NCBI GenBank assembly: GCA_031460455.1
Contig: JAVKTQ010000014.1
Location: 41,312-105,311, forward strand
DNA: 64,000 nucleotides
Direction: 5' to 3'
Source: Sporomusaceae bacterium
GTDB taxonomy: Bacteria > Bacillota > Negativicutes > Sporomusales > UBA7701
Under the pieces are notes generated by a model. It was not told the DNA's origin. It made no database searches and was given only the letters and a program-made list of their open reading frames with translations. A program made the position numbers and the translations under genes. Every line of letters begins with the position of its first letter. Positions within the stretch are counted from its first letter, which is position 1. This document shows positions 33,571-44,309 of the stretch, one piece after another.

Positions 33571-34641
33571 CTATTGGAGTTGTTTGCTTATCAGTTTAGC
33601 AATATCTTCGGTCGATACTTTCGTCAGTCCCGGTCTGTACAAATCCGCGGTGCGGTAGCCACCGGCGAGGACGGCGTCGACGGCTTGCTCGATGGCGGCG
33701 GCGGGCGCTTCGGCCTTGAGGGAGTGGCGGAGCAGCATGGCGGCCGAGAGGATGGTGCCGACGGGGTTGGCGATGCCTTGGCCGGCGATGTCGGGGGCGG
33801 AGCCGTGGATGGGCTCGTAGAGACCGGGGCCGTCGCCGATGCTGGCTGAGGGCAGGAGGCCGATGGAGCCGGCGACTACGGCCGCTTCGTCGCTCAATAT
33901 GTCGCCGAACAGGTTGCCGGTGACGATGACGTCGAAGGTTTTGGGGCCGAGGACGAGCTGCATAGCGCAGTTGTCGACGTACATATGGGCGATGTCGACG
34001 CCCGCTTCCTGGGCGGTGGCGGTGGCGACCCGCCGCCAGAGGCGGGAGGAGGCGAGGACGTTGGCTTTGTCGACCGAGGTGACTTTGCCGCGGCGGCCTT
34101 TGGCGGCCTGGCAAGCCATCCTGACGATGCGGGCGACCTCGGGAACGCTGTATATTTCGGTGTCCCAGGCCCGTTCCGCGCCGTCCGCAGTCTCGCTTTC
34201 GCATTTTGGCCCGAAGTAGATGCCGCCGGTTAGTTCGCGGACGATGAGGATGTCTGTGCCGGTGACGATTTCAGGCTTGAGGGGCGAGTAGGCGGCTAAA
34301 GCGCCGGAAACTTTGACTGGCCGCAGGTTGGCGTAGAGGCCGAGGGCTTTGCGGAGGCCGAGGATGGCTTTCTCGGGACGGATGTCGGGGGCGACGGTGT
34401 CCCATTTGGGCCCGCCGACCGCGCCGAGGAGGACGGCATCGGCGATCTTGGCGGCAGCCAGGGTGTCTTCAGGCAGGGGCACGCCACGCGCGTCGATAGC
34501 CGCGCCGCCGGCGAGGCAGGTGGTGTATTGGAGGTCAAGGCCGGCTTTGCTGGCCGCGAGGGCGAGGATTTCCTGCGCGGCGGCGGTGACTTCGGGGCCG
34601 ATGCCGTCGCCGGGGATGACGACGATTTTTCTGCTGCTCAC
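33571..34641 (-). CDS. leuB: 3-isopropylmalate dehydrogenase
   Basis: A 356-residue NAD-dependent beta-decarboxylating dehydrogenase (IPGDGIGPEV at 8-17; substrate and metal segment VDNCAMQLV; GSAPDIAGQGIANPVGTILS). It oxidises 3-isopropylmalate to the leucine 2-oxo acid precursor. GTG start overlaps the leuD stop (GTGA), indicating coupling. Confidence 0.97.
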   Translation of the reverse strand: MSSRKIVVIPGDGIGPEVTAAAQEILALAASKAGLDLQYTTCLAGGAAIDARGVPLPEDTLAAAKIADAVLLGAVGGPKWDTVAPDIRPEKAILGLRKALGLYANLRPVKVSGALAAYSPLKPEIVTGTDILIVRELTGGIYFGPKCESETADGAERAWDTEIYSVPEVARIVRMACQAAKGRRGKVTSVDKANVLASSRLWRRVATATAQEAGVDIAHMYVDNCAMQLVLGPKTFDVIVTGNLFGDILSDEAAVVAGSIGLLPSASIGDGPGLYEPIHGSAPDIAGQGIANPVGTILSAAMLLRHSLKAEAPAAAIEQAVDAVLAGGYRTADLYRPGLTKVSTEDIAKLISKQLQ

Positions 34642-35125
34642 GCCTTTTCCTCCTTGACGTAGTTGATGAGGCCGCCGGCCTTAGCGATGTCCTGGATGAA
34701 GCCGGGCAGCGGCTGGATGGCGAATTTTTTGCCGCTGGCGAGGTTTTCGATGGTGCCGCCGCCGAGGTCGACGCGTATCCGGTCGCCGCTTTTGATTTCG
34801 GCGACGGCCGCGCCCAGTTCGACGAGGGGCAGGCCGATGTTGATGCCGTTGCGGTAGAAGATACGGGCGAAGCCGTCGGCGATGACGCAGGTGACGCCGC
34901 TGGTCTTGATGGCGAGGGGGGCGTGCTCGCGGGAGGAGCCGCAGCCGAAGTTGCGGCCGGCGACGATGATGTCCCCCGGCTTGACTTTGCCGGCGAAGGT
35001 GGGGTCGAGGTCTTCCATGCAGTGGGCGGCGAGGGCTTTGGGGTCGGCGGTGTTGAGGTAGCGGGCGGGGATGATGACGTCGGTATCGACGTTGTCTCCG
35101 TAGCGCCAGACGTTTCCTTCGAGAA

Positions 35126-35129
<4 letters not shown>
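34638..35129 (-). CDS. leuD: 3-isopropylmalate dehydratase, small subunit
   Basis: A 163-residue swivel subunit of the archaeal/clostridial LeuD type ([10 protein letters not shown] near 17-26, [14 protein letters not shown] near 58-71). It works with LeuC to isomerise isopropylmalate. ATG at 35129 overlaps the leuC stop (ATGA) and has GGGAGGTGATGAA. The longer reading to 35306 is shadow of leuC. Confidence 0.96.
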
Positions 35130-36388
<1,259 letters not shown>

Positions 36389-36393
36389 AGGGT

Positions 36394-37944
36394 TTATTCT
36401 CCTCCCGCTGCAATCGCGCCGGCGGCCGGATGGCCGCAGGTGGCGATGAGTTTATTGATGGCGCTGACGTACGCCTTGGCGCTGGCTTCGATGACGTCGG
36501 TGCTGAGACCGCGGCCGCTGATGACCCGGCCGTCCTGTTCGAGCCATACGGTCGCTTCGCCGAGGGCGTCTTCACCCGAGGTGACGGCTTTGATCTGGTA
36601 GTCTTTGAGACAGAGCGCGAAGCCCACCGCTTTTTCAATCGCTTTGAAGGCGGCGTCCACCGGCCCGTCGCCGCAGGCGGCCTGCTCGGTGAAGCCTTGG
36701 TCGGTCTCGATTCTGACCATGGCGGTGGCGGTTGTCTGGTTGCCGCTGACGACGTGGTGGTTTACGAGGCGGTACCATTCAGGCATCTCGGACGCCTTTT
36801 CGGCGACGAGGGCTTCGATGTCGCGGTCGAAGACCATCTTTTTGCGGTCGGCCAGTTCTTTGAATTTGACGAAGATTTCGTTGATGCGCTCGGGTTCGAG
36901 GTCGTAGCCGAGGGTTTTGAGGCGCTCTTCGAGGGCGTGGCGGCCGGAGAGTTTGCCGAGGATGAGGGCGTTGCGGTTGAGGCCAATGGTTTCGGGACGC
37001 ATGATTTCGTAGGTTAGGGCGTTATTGAGGACGCCGTGCTGGTGGATGCCCGATTCGTGGGCGAAGGCGTTGTCGCCGACGACGGCTTTGTTGGGCTGGA
37101 CGGCGACGCCGCTGAGGACGCTGACCAGCCGCGAAGCGCGGTAGATGTGGCTGGTGTCGATGCCGGTGGCGGCCCGGTAGTATTCGGGGCGGGTGTGGAA
37201 GGCCATGATGATTTCTTCCATGGCGGCGTTACCGGCCCGCTCGCCGAGGCCGTTTACGGTGCACTCGACCTGACCGGCGCCGTTCATGACGGCGGCCAGC
37301 GAGTTGGCGACCGCCATGCCGAGGTCGTTATGGCAGTGGACGCTGATGACGGCCTGTCCGATGTTGGGGACGCGCTCGCGGATGTAGCGGATGAGGGCGC
37401 CGAATTCGTCCGGCGTGGTGTAGCCGACGGTGTCGGGGATGTTTATTGTTGTGGCGCCGGCGGCGATTGCGGCGGTAAAGACCTGGCAGAGATAGTCGCG
37501 GTCGGAGCGGGAGGCGTCTTCGGCGGAGAATTCGACGTCGTCGACGAACCTGCGGGCGTGGCGGACCGCGTCCTGTGCGGCGGCCAGCACTTCGTCCCTG
37601 GTCATCTTGAGCTTGTATTGCAGGTGGATGTCGCTGGTGGCGATGAAGGTGTGGATGCGCGGCCGTTCGGCTTTTTTGAGGGCGTTGACGGCGGCCTCGA
37701 TGTCCTTGGGGTTGGTGCGGGCCAGGCCGGCGATGATCGGCCCGCGAACTTTGGCGGCGATTTCGCTGACCGCGGCGAAGTCGCCGGGGGAGGCAGCCGG
37801 AAAACCGGCTTCGATGATATCGACGCGAAGTTTCGCGAGGATTTGGGCGATCTCCAGTTTTTCGGCGGCGTTGAGGGTAACGCCCGGGGTCTGTTCGCCG
37901 TCCCGCAGCGTCGTGTCGAATATCCTGATTGTCCTTGTGTCCAT
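36394..37944 (-). CDS. leuA: 2-isopropylmalate synthase
   Basis: A 516-residue enzyme that condenses acetyl-CoA with 2-oxoisovalerate. [12 protein letters not shown] (10-21) starts the HMGL-like barrel, HCHNDLGMA holds the metal histidines, and [13 protein letters not shown] follows. The C-terminal LeuA dimer domain (about 390-500) binds leucine for feedback inhibition. First gene of leuA-C-D-B-ilvB, directly behind the leucine T-box. Confidence 0.96.
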   Translation of the reverse strand: MDTRTIRIFDTTLRDGEQTPGVTLNAAEKLEIAQILAKLRVDIIEAGFPAASPGDFAAVSEIAAKVRGPIIAGLARTNPKDIEAAVNALKKAERPRIHTFIATSDIHLQYKLKMTRDEVLAAAQDAVRHARRFVDDVEFSAEDASRSDRDYLCQVFTAAIAAGATTINIPDTVGYTTPDEFGALIRYIRERVPNIGQAVISVHCHNDLGMAVANSLAAVMNGAGQVECTVNGLGERAGNAAMEEIIMAFHTRPEYYRAATGIDTSHIYRASRLVSVLSGVAVQPNKAVVGDNAFAHESGIHQHGVLNNALTYEIMRPETIGLNRNALILGKLSGRHALEERLKTLGYDLEPERINEIFVKFKELADRKKMVFDRDIEALVAEKASEMPEWYRLVNHHVVSGNQTTATAMVRIETDQGFTEQAACGDGPVDAAFKAIEKAVGFALCLKDYQIKAVTSGEDALGEATVWLEQDGRVISGRGLSTDVIEASAKAYVSAINKLIATCGHPAAGAIAAGGE

Positions 37945-37975
37945 GTCGGTCTTCCTCCTTTTGTTTCGGCGAAAA

Positions 37976-38240
37976 CAAAACCGCCCCTATTGACATCAAT
38001 GACGTCAATAGGGGCGGAATATTCCGCGGTACCACCCTACACTGTACTCTCTCACCGCCCATCAGCGGCTGCCGGCTAACGCCCGGCTTACGTCTTCGCC
38101 TATTTGCACGGGGTCGTGTGCGTTCAGCGAAACAGTTCATGGGCGAGTTGTTCGGATACGACCTCCGCACCGGTTCGCAGCAACCACCGGCTCTCTGAGC
38201 GGTTTGGGCCGTTCCTTTTCTCCCAATCATCACCTGTAGA
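37976..38240 (-). promoter_or_regulatory. T-box leader, leucine type, ahead of leuA
   Basis: T-box AGGGTGGTACCGCGG (38038-38024), AGAGAGCCGG in stem I, and a terminator (37981-38017) with CCGCCCCTATTGAC arms and TTTT tail. The 3' strand of the specifier loop, AACAACUCG between CCG and CCC pairs, gives CUC (Leu), which matches the operon. Confidence 0.88.
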
Positions 38241-38586
38241 TGTTCGATATTTTGTTTACCAGTCACGGGCACCAGAGTAGTCAAAGTGTAAACTTCGTGC
38301 CTTTTGGCGCGCTTTTCCGCGCCGATTTGTAACTTTGTATACAATATACCAGTATGGGTGCGTGTTGTCAATAGGGTTTTTGAGATATTTTTTCGGCGAG
38401 GAGAGAGGCACCTATTATTTCATGGGATTGATGTTTTATATATTACCTGGAGATTCGCGGGCACCTGTAACCTGGGTGTTTAACCGCCTGCGGCTCGTCT
38501 ATAGCACCGACATTGCGTTTTTCACCACGTTGCCGCTTACAAAAACATCCACGGCTACTACATCGGACCCGCGTGTTTGCGGGCGA
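38241..38586. other. Intergenic region between the leuA leader and the NCS2 permease
   Basis: It holds a GTATAC palindrome (38337-38342, TTTGTATACAATATAC) upstream of the T-box transcript. A minus-strand open stretch at about 38515-38586 (GSDVVAVDVFVSGNVVKNAM then SVL and a stop) has no start and could be a gene relic. I see nothing else. Confidence 0.4.
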
Positions 38587-40299
38587 TCAGTGGTCGTAAT
38601 GCAGCCGGATTTTGCACGTGCCGTCGCTCAGGGAGGTTTTGATCTGGTCGGTATGCTGGCGGATGATAAAGCCGGACAGCCTGATGAAGGCGGTTTCGTC
38701 GTCGAGCAGCTCGCTGGGGGTAGGACGGACGGCGCTGAATTCCATCATCCTGCCGGTGTAGCTGAGGTCGACGTCGACGTCGAATTCGTCGAAGCTGGCG
38801 GCGATCTGGATCTTGCCGTCGACCAAGCCTAGGGCGCCGGCGGATTCCATGAACTCGGTCAGGGCCGACTCGGCGCGGCGGATGACGTCGCGGCGGGCGC
38901 CCCAGCTGGCGCCGGCGCTTTCCATGAATTCGAACACTTCCTCCGACGCCGCCGGTCCCGGTTCGATCTCGGCCGTTTTCCGCTGGGCCACGCCGATGCG
39001 GAACAGGAGGTTGAGGATGATGGCCGTGACGGTGGCGAGGGAGAAGGCCGAGTTGAACAGCGGCTGCAGGCCGGGGTGGGCGGTCTGGTGCAGGCCGGGG
39101 ACCATGCTGACGCTGAGGCCGAATATCAGCGACAGGCCGATGATGTAGATTTTACGGGCGTCAAGCATCCGCGAAAGGATAATCTGAAACCCGGTGACGA
39201 TTACGAAGCATATGACGACGATCAGGGTGGCGCCCATAACCGGCTTGGGCATGACCGCCACGAGCGCGGATGCTTTTGGGAGGAACGCGAGCGCCAGAAA
39301 CATGAGCCCGACAAAGACGCCAAGGCGGCGGCTGGTCACGCCGGTGGCGATCGACAGGCCGATGCTGCCTGAGCTGGTGTTGACGCCCATGCCGCCGATC
39401 AGCCCGCTGAACATGGTGGCAACGCCTTCGGCCAACAGGCCGCCTCTGGTGGTCTTCATGTCGAGGCGCTTCCAGTCGGGGTCATTGGCTTTCTGGCAGG
39501 TGGTGATGTTGCCGATGGTCTTCAGCGAGGAGCAGACGACGGCAAGCAGGAAAGGCAAAACGAGCCCGGGGTCGAACGACCAGCCAATGAAGCCGATGTC
39601 CGGGGCGGCCACCAGGGGCAGTCCGCCCAGGTGCGACAGGTCGGCGCCGGTGAGGTTGCCGGAGGCGTAGGCGGCCAGGTAGCCGGCCAGCATGCCGACA
39701 AGGACGGAGTACTGGCGGATAATTCCCTTGCCCCAGACATTGGTGCCGACCATCACCCCGAGGGTTATCGCGCCGACATACAAGGAGGGCAGGTCGACGG
39801 TCGTGCCGTCGGTGCCGCCGAGAAAGTTGGTTATCGAGACGGGGATAATGGTGACGCCGATCATAACGACGACCAGCCCGGCAAGCTCCGGCGGGAACAG
39901 GGATCGGAAGCGCTGGATTATCTGCGATAATAAGACTTCGGTCAGCCCCGCCAGGGCGGTCATGCCGAGCAGCAGCGGCATGCCGCCTTTCTGCACCGCG
40001 AGCACGGACGCCGGGAAGTACAGGGCGCCCGCCTCCTGAGGGCAGAAATAGCGCGAGCCCACCGGCCCTTTGTGGAGGGACTGCAGCAATGTACCGACGC
40101 CGAGAGCGAGCATGGTCAGGCTGACGAAGCTTTGCGCCAGTTGGAGGCTGCCAGCGATGGCCTGCACGATTAACACCGGGAAGATCAGGTCAATGGACAT
40201 CAGGACGACCTGTTGAAAGGCGAGCGGCAGAGAAACGATAATCGGCGGGTTGTCGTCCACTCCGTACGTCAGGTCGGCCGCTTTTTTGCTCGACGTCAT
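38587..40299 (-). CDS. NCS2 (xanthine/uracil) permease with C-terminal ATPase-like domain
   Basis: A 570-residue protein. Residues 1-440 are an NCS2 nucleobase transporter with about 14 spans (FQQVVLMSIDLIFPVLIV, the GVNTSSGSIGLSIATGVTSR loop, PKPVMGA). Residues 455-570 form a soluble tail with the length and strand pattern of an HATPase_c/anti-sigma-type fold, but with no clear N-box Asn. A FMESAGA motif occurs twice within it. Possibly a regulatory input on purine uptake. Carbamate kinase and an OFA transporter nearby hint at purine breakdown. Confidence 0.85.
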   Translation of the reverse strand: MTSSKKAADLTYGVDDNPPIIVSLPLAFQQVVLMSIDLIFPVLIVQAIAGSLQLAQSFVSLTMLALGVGTLLQSLHKGPVGSRYFCPQEAGALYFPASVLAVQKGGMPLLLGMTALAGLTEVLLSQIIQRFRSLFPPELAGLVVVMIGVTIIPVSITNFLGGTDGTTVDLPSLYVGAITLGVMVGTNVWGKGIIRQYSVLVGMLAGYLAAYASGNLTGADLSHLGGLPLVAAPDIGFIGWSFDPGLVLPFLLAVVCSSLKTIGNITTCQKANDPDWKRLDMKTTRGGLLAEGVATMFSGLIGGMGVNTSSGSIGLSIATGVTSRRLGVFVGLMFLALAFLPKASALVAVMPKPVMGATLIVVICFVIVTGFQIILSRMLDARKIYIIGLSLIFGLSVSMVPGLHQTAHPGLQPLFNSAFSLATVTAIILNLLFRIGVAQRKTAEIEPGPAASEEVFEFMESAGASWGARRDVIRRAESALTEFMESAGALGLVDGKIQIAASFDEFDVDVDLSYTGRMMEFSAVRPTPSELLDDETAFIRLSGFIIRQHTDQIKTSLSDGTCKIRLHYDH

Positions 40300-40580
40300 T
40301 GTCTCCAGCCCTTTCTAGCCAAACTGGTCTGGCACGGTTCTGCCGTCGGCGGAAACGGCCCGCGGCAGTATGACATAGATTCCCAATATTCTATATGGCT
40401 AGTTCCTTACATTTTGCATGAATCCTGCTTTTTCCCGTTAACGATATGTGACTGAACCCAATTAATTGTCGTAAACGACGGGATCAAACGCAACTATTCC
40501 GGTTGTATGAAAATATACTTCATGTTAGAATGCCACTAAAGACATGCTACATATGAGTAACAAAGTAGATGAGGACTTTC

Positions 40581-41831
40581 ATGGAATTTGCTCAAAAAAG
40601 ATGGATCGCTTTAATTGCCGCTATGGTATGTGCGTTTTTTTCCGGCGTTATTTATACGTGGAGTGTATATGTGATTCCGCTGGCAAATAAATATCATTGG
40701 TCTACAGCTGAGATTTCCTTCGCTTATACCTTAAATATTATTTTCTCTGCTATAATCCCGATAGTATTCGCAAAGCTCCGGACAAAAATAAGGATTAGCA
40801 ATTATAACTTTATCGGTGCTTGCGTTTATGGCGCGGGAATGCTCTATCTTAGTATTATGCGGGGTTCAATATGGGAATTGTATTTAGGTTTTGGCGTTCT
40901 TGTCGGCGGTGGTATCGGTTTTATATACGTCAGTTTGGTCGCCTATGTTGTCCAGTTGTTTCCCGACAAAAAGGGCCTGGCAGCCGGTTTATATACTGCT
41001 GCGTACGGGGCTGCCGCGTTGATATGGGCTCCTCTAGCCAATAGCATCATCCAATCAACCGGTGATGTCTCGATGGCATTTCGTTATCTAGGCATTATCA
41101 TGACAGCAGTAGTGCTGGTTGGAACCAGATTCCTGTTCGATATCCCGTCGGATTGGACCGGCCCGCCAATATCAACCGCACAAGCTTCAGCGAATAATGC
41201 AAAGCCTGCATCAGGTTCGGTATCTGAAAAGAGCACTAGGGAGATGCTAGTAAGTCCGCTGTTTTATGTAACATGGATCATGTTTATATTGGGGCTAATC
41301 AGCGGAAGCATGATATTGGCGTTAGGTTCACCGATATTGCAAGGTTCTCTGGGATGGAACGAAACTAGGGCAGCACTTATTGTAGGGTTTTTTGCTGTTG
41401 CTCAGACCGTAGGCCGGCTTTTCTGGGGATGGATCTCAGATCTAATCGGACGTATAAATGTAATTACAATTGTTGGTGCAATCACTGTCCTAGCCATGTT
41501 TTTGCTAGCGTATGTGAGAACAGAAACCTTATATGTTATTGCGATATTGTGTGTGCCTATGGCGTTTGGTGCATATGCATCGATGTTATCACCGACTACA
41601 GCCGAAACATTTGGCCCGAAATATTTCCCGAATAATTATAATGTGATATTCACAGCGTTTGCCTTTGCCGCGTTGATAGGTCCCCAGCTAGTAGCCTATG
41701 TGAAAAAGACCTCGGGAGGCTATCAGGGTGCGTTTCTTTACGCAGTAATATTTGCCGCGTTAGCAATCGTGCTGTCCTTTGCTTATAGGTATCTTGCTAA
41801 TAAAGAACGGGCAAAAATATCGCTGTCATAG
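40581..41831 (+). CDS. MFS transporter, OFA (oxalate/formate antiporter) family
   Basis: A 416-residue MFS protein with 12 spans and a central polar loop. Features of the OFA branch: FFSGVIYTWSVYVIPLANKY near the start, GGGIGFIYVSLVAYVVQLFPDKKG around 120-140, and GRLFWGWISDLIGR in the second half. Substrate is probably a small carboxylate. Base composition is lower in GC than the neighbours, suggesting transfer. ATG at 40581 sits after GATGAGG. Confidence 0.87.
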   Translation: MEFAQKRWIALIAAMVCAFFSGVIYTWSVYVIPLANKYHWSTAEISFAYTLNIIFSAIIPIVFAKLRTKIRISNYNFIGACVYGAGMLYLSIMRGSIWELYLGFGVLVGGGIGFIYVSLVAYVVQLFPDKKGLAAGLYTAAYGAAALIWAPLANSIIQSTGDVSMAFRYLGIIMTAVVLVGTRFLFDIPSDWTGPPISTAQASANNAKPASGSVSEKSTREMLVSPLFYVTWIMFILGLISGSMILALGSPILQGSLGWNETRAALIVGFFAVAQTVGRLFWGWISDLIGRINVITIVGAITVLAMFLLAYVRTETLYVIAILCVPMAFGAYASMLSPTTAETFGPKYFPNNYNVIFTAFAFAALIGPQLVAYVKKTSGGYQGAFLYAVIFAALAIVLSFAYRYLANKERAKISLS

Positions 41832-41880
41832 GTCAAAGATGGTCCCCCCCAGCCCTATTCCATTCTATCGCCACGAAAAA

Positions 41881-41922
41881 GAAGCATAAGTTTGCCGGTT
41901 GGCAAGCTTATGCTTCTTTTCA
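41881..41922. terminator. Bidirectional terminator between OFA transporter and carbamate kinase
   Basis: GAAGCATAAG(t)TTGCC against GGCAAGCTTATGCTTC, followed by TTTT on plus and a matching A-run for minus; it serves two convergent genes. Confidence 0.88.
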
Positions 41923-41934
41923 ATCCGGTACCTG

Positions 41935-42876
41935 TCAGAGGGTTATTACCGTGCCGCTCTCGCCGCCGAATGCAAGGTGAGCCTTTGCAAGTGATACTAT
42001 GACGGCCTGTCTGCCAGGTGCGGTGGAAGCGAAGCGGATGGCGGCCTCGACCTTCGGCCCCATGCTACCGGGCGGGAAGTGCCCTTCCTTCTGGTACTTG
42101 CGGGCCTCCTCAACGGTCATGCGGGTCAGGTCGGTCTGATTAGGTTTGCCGAAGTTGATGCTGACACGTTCGACGTCGGTAAGGAGAAAGAAGGCGTCGG
42201 CGCCGATATCGCGCGCCAGCAGTTGGCCGGCCATGTCTTTGTCGATGACGGCTTCCACGCCGCGCGTTCCGTCGCCGGTCCGCACCACCGGGATGCCGCC
42301 GCCGCCGCCGGCCACGACGATGAAGCCCTTGTCGAGCAGCGCCCGGACGGCGTCTTTTTCGATTATCTCCTTAGGCTCGGGGGACGGGACGACCCGCCGC
42401 CAGCCCCTGCCGCTGTCTTCTTTCATAATGTGCCCTTTTTCGGCCATGATGGCCGCGGCCTGCTGCTCGCTGAAGAACGGGCCGATGAATTTAGTCGGGT
42501 TCTGGAAGGCGGGATCGTCCCGGCCGACGACGACCTGGGTGATGACGGCCGCAAGCGGCGTTGTTAAGCCCCGAGCCCCGAGAGCGTTGCCGAGGTTCTG
42601 GCAGATGGCGTACCCCAGCGAGCCTTGGGTGTTGGAGACGCACACATCGAGCGGCATGGGGGGAACGACGTCTTTGGTCAGCTCGTTTTTTAGCAGCAGG
42701 TTGCCCACCTGCGGCCCGTTTCCGTGGGTGATGAGGATGCGGTTTCCCTGCTTGGCCAGTTCGGCTATATGGCTGCAGGTAGCCTTGATGTTAGACCACT
42801 GCTCGTCTCTGGTCCCCTTTTCCGATGACCGCGTGATCGCGTTGCCGCCCAAAGCGAGTACCAGCGTTTTTCCCAT
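41935..42876 (-). CDS. arcC: Carbamate kinase
   Basis: A 313-residue amino-acid-kinase-fold enzyme: LALGGNAI (6-13), HGNGPQVGNLL (about 53-63), VVAGGGGGIPV, and a DKDMAGQLLARDIGADAF segment ending FLLTDV. It makes ATP from carbamoyl phosphate and ADP in arginine, agmatine or purine/allantoin fermentation. No arginine deiminase genes are visible, and the neighbouring nucleobase permease favours a purine route, which is inference. Start at 42876 after GGGGGAGATGGCT. Confidence 0.93.
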   Translation of the reverse strand: MGKTLVLALGGNAITRSSEKGTRDEQWSNIKATCSHIAELAKQGNRILITHGNGPQVGNLLLKNELTKDVVPPMPLDVCVSNTQGSLGYAICQNLGNALGARGLTTPLAAVITQVVVGRDDPAFQNPTKFIGPFFSEQQAAAIMAEKGHIMKEDSGRGWRRVVPSPEPKEIIEKDAVRALLDKGFIVVAGGGGGIPVVRTGDGTRGVEAVIDKDMAGQLLARDIGADAFFLLTDVERVSINFGKPNQTDLTRMTVEEARKYQKEGHFPPGSMGPKVEAAIRFASTAPGRQAVIVSLAKAHLAFGGESGTVITL

Positions 42877-43262
42877 AGCCATCTCCCCCGGCATTTTTCA
42901 GGCTGTTGGAACTTATCGTGTCCTAGCTCACCGGTCGTGCTTATTTCCCGTATATGTCACTTTTTCGTTATTTTAGGCCATTTCCCTTTTAATAATAGTT
43001 TCGAAAGGGGAACCCTGCGCGGAAGGCGGGTCTTGTTGATGAAATAAGAAAAGCAGCAATAACTCTATGCCGGTGAGATTCTAAAACATGAACCCGGCGA
43101 CCAGATACCGGACTGTGGCCAGCGCCGGCGAAGAATTTGGCGCTCTGCGCTTAAACCTGCTGGCCGTCGCGGCCTTCTTTGGGTTTGTCGAGCACTAATT
43201 GTCGCATGAAGATGCCGCGGGCGTTTCAGCCCGCGGCATCTTTGTTCCTGGGGTAAATTTTT
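42877..43262. other. Intergenic region with terminator only
   Basis: No gene of known type. A 36-codon plus-strand ORF (43088-43198, MNPATRYRTVASAGEEFGAL and so on) lacks a ribosome site and is not called. Confidence 0.4.
43209..43243 (-). terminator. Terminator of the HMG-CoA lyase-like operon
   Basis: A 14-bp stem AAGATGCCGCGGGC/GCCCGCGGCATCTT with TGAAAC loop sits 20 nt past the stop codon. Confidence 0.85.
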
Positions 43263-44309
43263 TTAGCCCTTCTCGCTGGCTATTTGGTCGGCGAAGCGCT
43301 GCCGGACTTTCTCCATGACCGGGGTGGGGGTTTTGGGAATCCGTCCCGAGAGGACAGTCCACGACCGCAGCCGGCGGCCGACAATTCTCTCCAGGGTCGC
43401 CCCGATGCGGAGGTAGCGTTCGACGTCGATGCCGGTGGCGATGTTCATTTCGTCGAGTAGCACGACAAGGTCTTCGGCGCGGACGTTGCCAGTGAGGTCG
43501 CTGGGGGTATAGGATTCGCCGGTGCCGAGGACGGGGACGCGGTCGACCATCGAGGCCGGCTGCCCGCCGAGGCCGCCCATGGAGGCTTCGAAGCGGACGA
43601 TGCCGGCCTGGAGGGCGGCCAGGCAGTTGGCGAGGCCCCAACCCCGCGATTCATGGAAATGCGCGATGTGCTTATCCGGCCACGGCATACGCGTCATCAG
43701 CTCGGCGTAGAATTCCCACACCCGGTCGGGCGTGCCTTCGCCGGTGGTGTCGCCGTATTCGATTTCGTCGACGCCGATGTCGAAGTGGCGACGGGCAAAT
43801 TCCCACGCCCGCGCCAGAGGCACCGGCCCCTCGATTGGACAGCCAAACACCGTGCCGACCGTGCCGCAGAAAATCATGCCGGCGTCTTTGATCATCCTGC
43901 CCCATTTCTCGAGGTTGCGGAAGTGCTGGTCGTGAAGTTCCCCGGCGTTGACGAGATTGTGGCTCTGACTGGTGGAGATCATTGTGACGATTTTGTCCGG
44001 CCCGTACCCTTTTTCTTTCGCCTCGACGGCCCGCTTGACGGCCGCTTCCGTCAGGGCGACAGCCTGGTACCTGATGTCCGGCCGTCGCTTGATGCCCTTG
44101 AGGACAGCCTCAGCGTCGCGGAATTGCGGCACCCGCTTGGGGTTGGAGAAAGAGGTCACCTCGATGTTTTTGAAGCCGCACTGGGACAGTTCTTCAATGA
44201 GGTACAGCTTGGCTTCGGTGGGAATGAAGGTGTCGAGGTTCTGGAAGCCGTCCCGGACGGTGATGTCGCATACTTCGACTCTGGCGGGCAACTTCATTTT
44301 GGCGCTCAT
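43263..44309 (-). CDS. HMG-CoA lyase homologue lacking the catalytic cysteine
   Basis: A 348-residue HMGL-family barrel. R19-D20 (VRDGFQN), E50, metal ligands H217/H219 (HFHESRG) and N275 (TGNVRAED) are in place. The glycine loop that normally reads GGCP, with the catalytic Cys, here reads GGQP with Gln250. It follows HMG-CoA reductase with a 4-nt ATGA overlap, so an HMG-CoA-related substrate is likely, but the chemistry may differ from classical cleavage to acetoacetate and acetyl-CoA. The longer reading to 45338 is shadow of the reductase gene. Confidence 0.82.
   Translation of the reverse strand: MSAKMKLPARVEVCDITVRDGFQNLDTFIPTEAKLYLIEELSQCGFKNIEVTSFSNPKRVPQFRDAEAVLKGIKRRPDIRYQAVALTEAAVKRAVEAKEKGYGPDKIVTMISTSQSHNLVNAGELHDQHFRNLEKWGRMIKDAGMIFCGTVGTVFGCPIEGPVPLARAWEFARRHFDIGVDEIEYGDTTGEGTPDRVWEFYAELMTRMPWPDKHIAHFHESRGWGLANCLAALQAGIVRFEASMGGLGGQPASMVDRVPVLGTGESYTPSDLTGNVRAEDLVVLLDEMNIATGIDVERYLRIGATLERIVGRRLRSWTVLSGRIPKTPTPVMEKVRQRFADQIASEKG

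Noticed and set aside
43088..43198. 36-codon plus-strand ORF
   Set aside because: No ribosome site and no neighbour that would explain it; likely chance.
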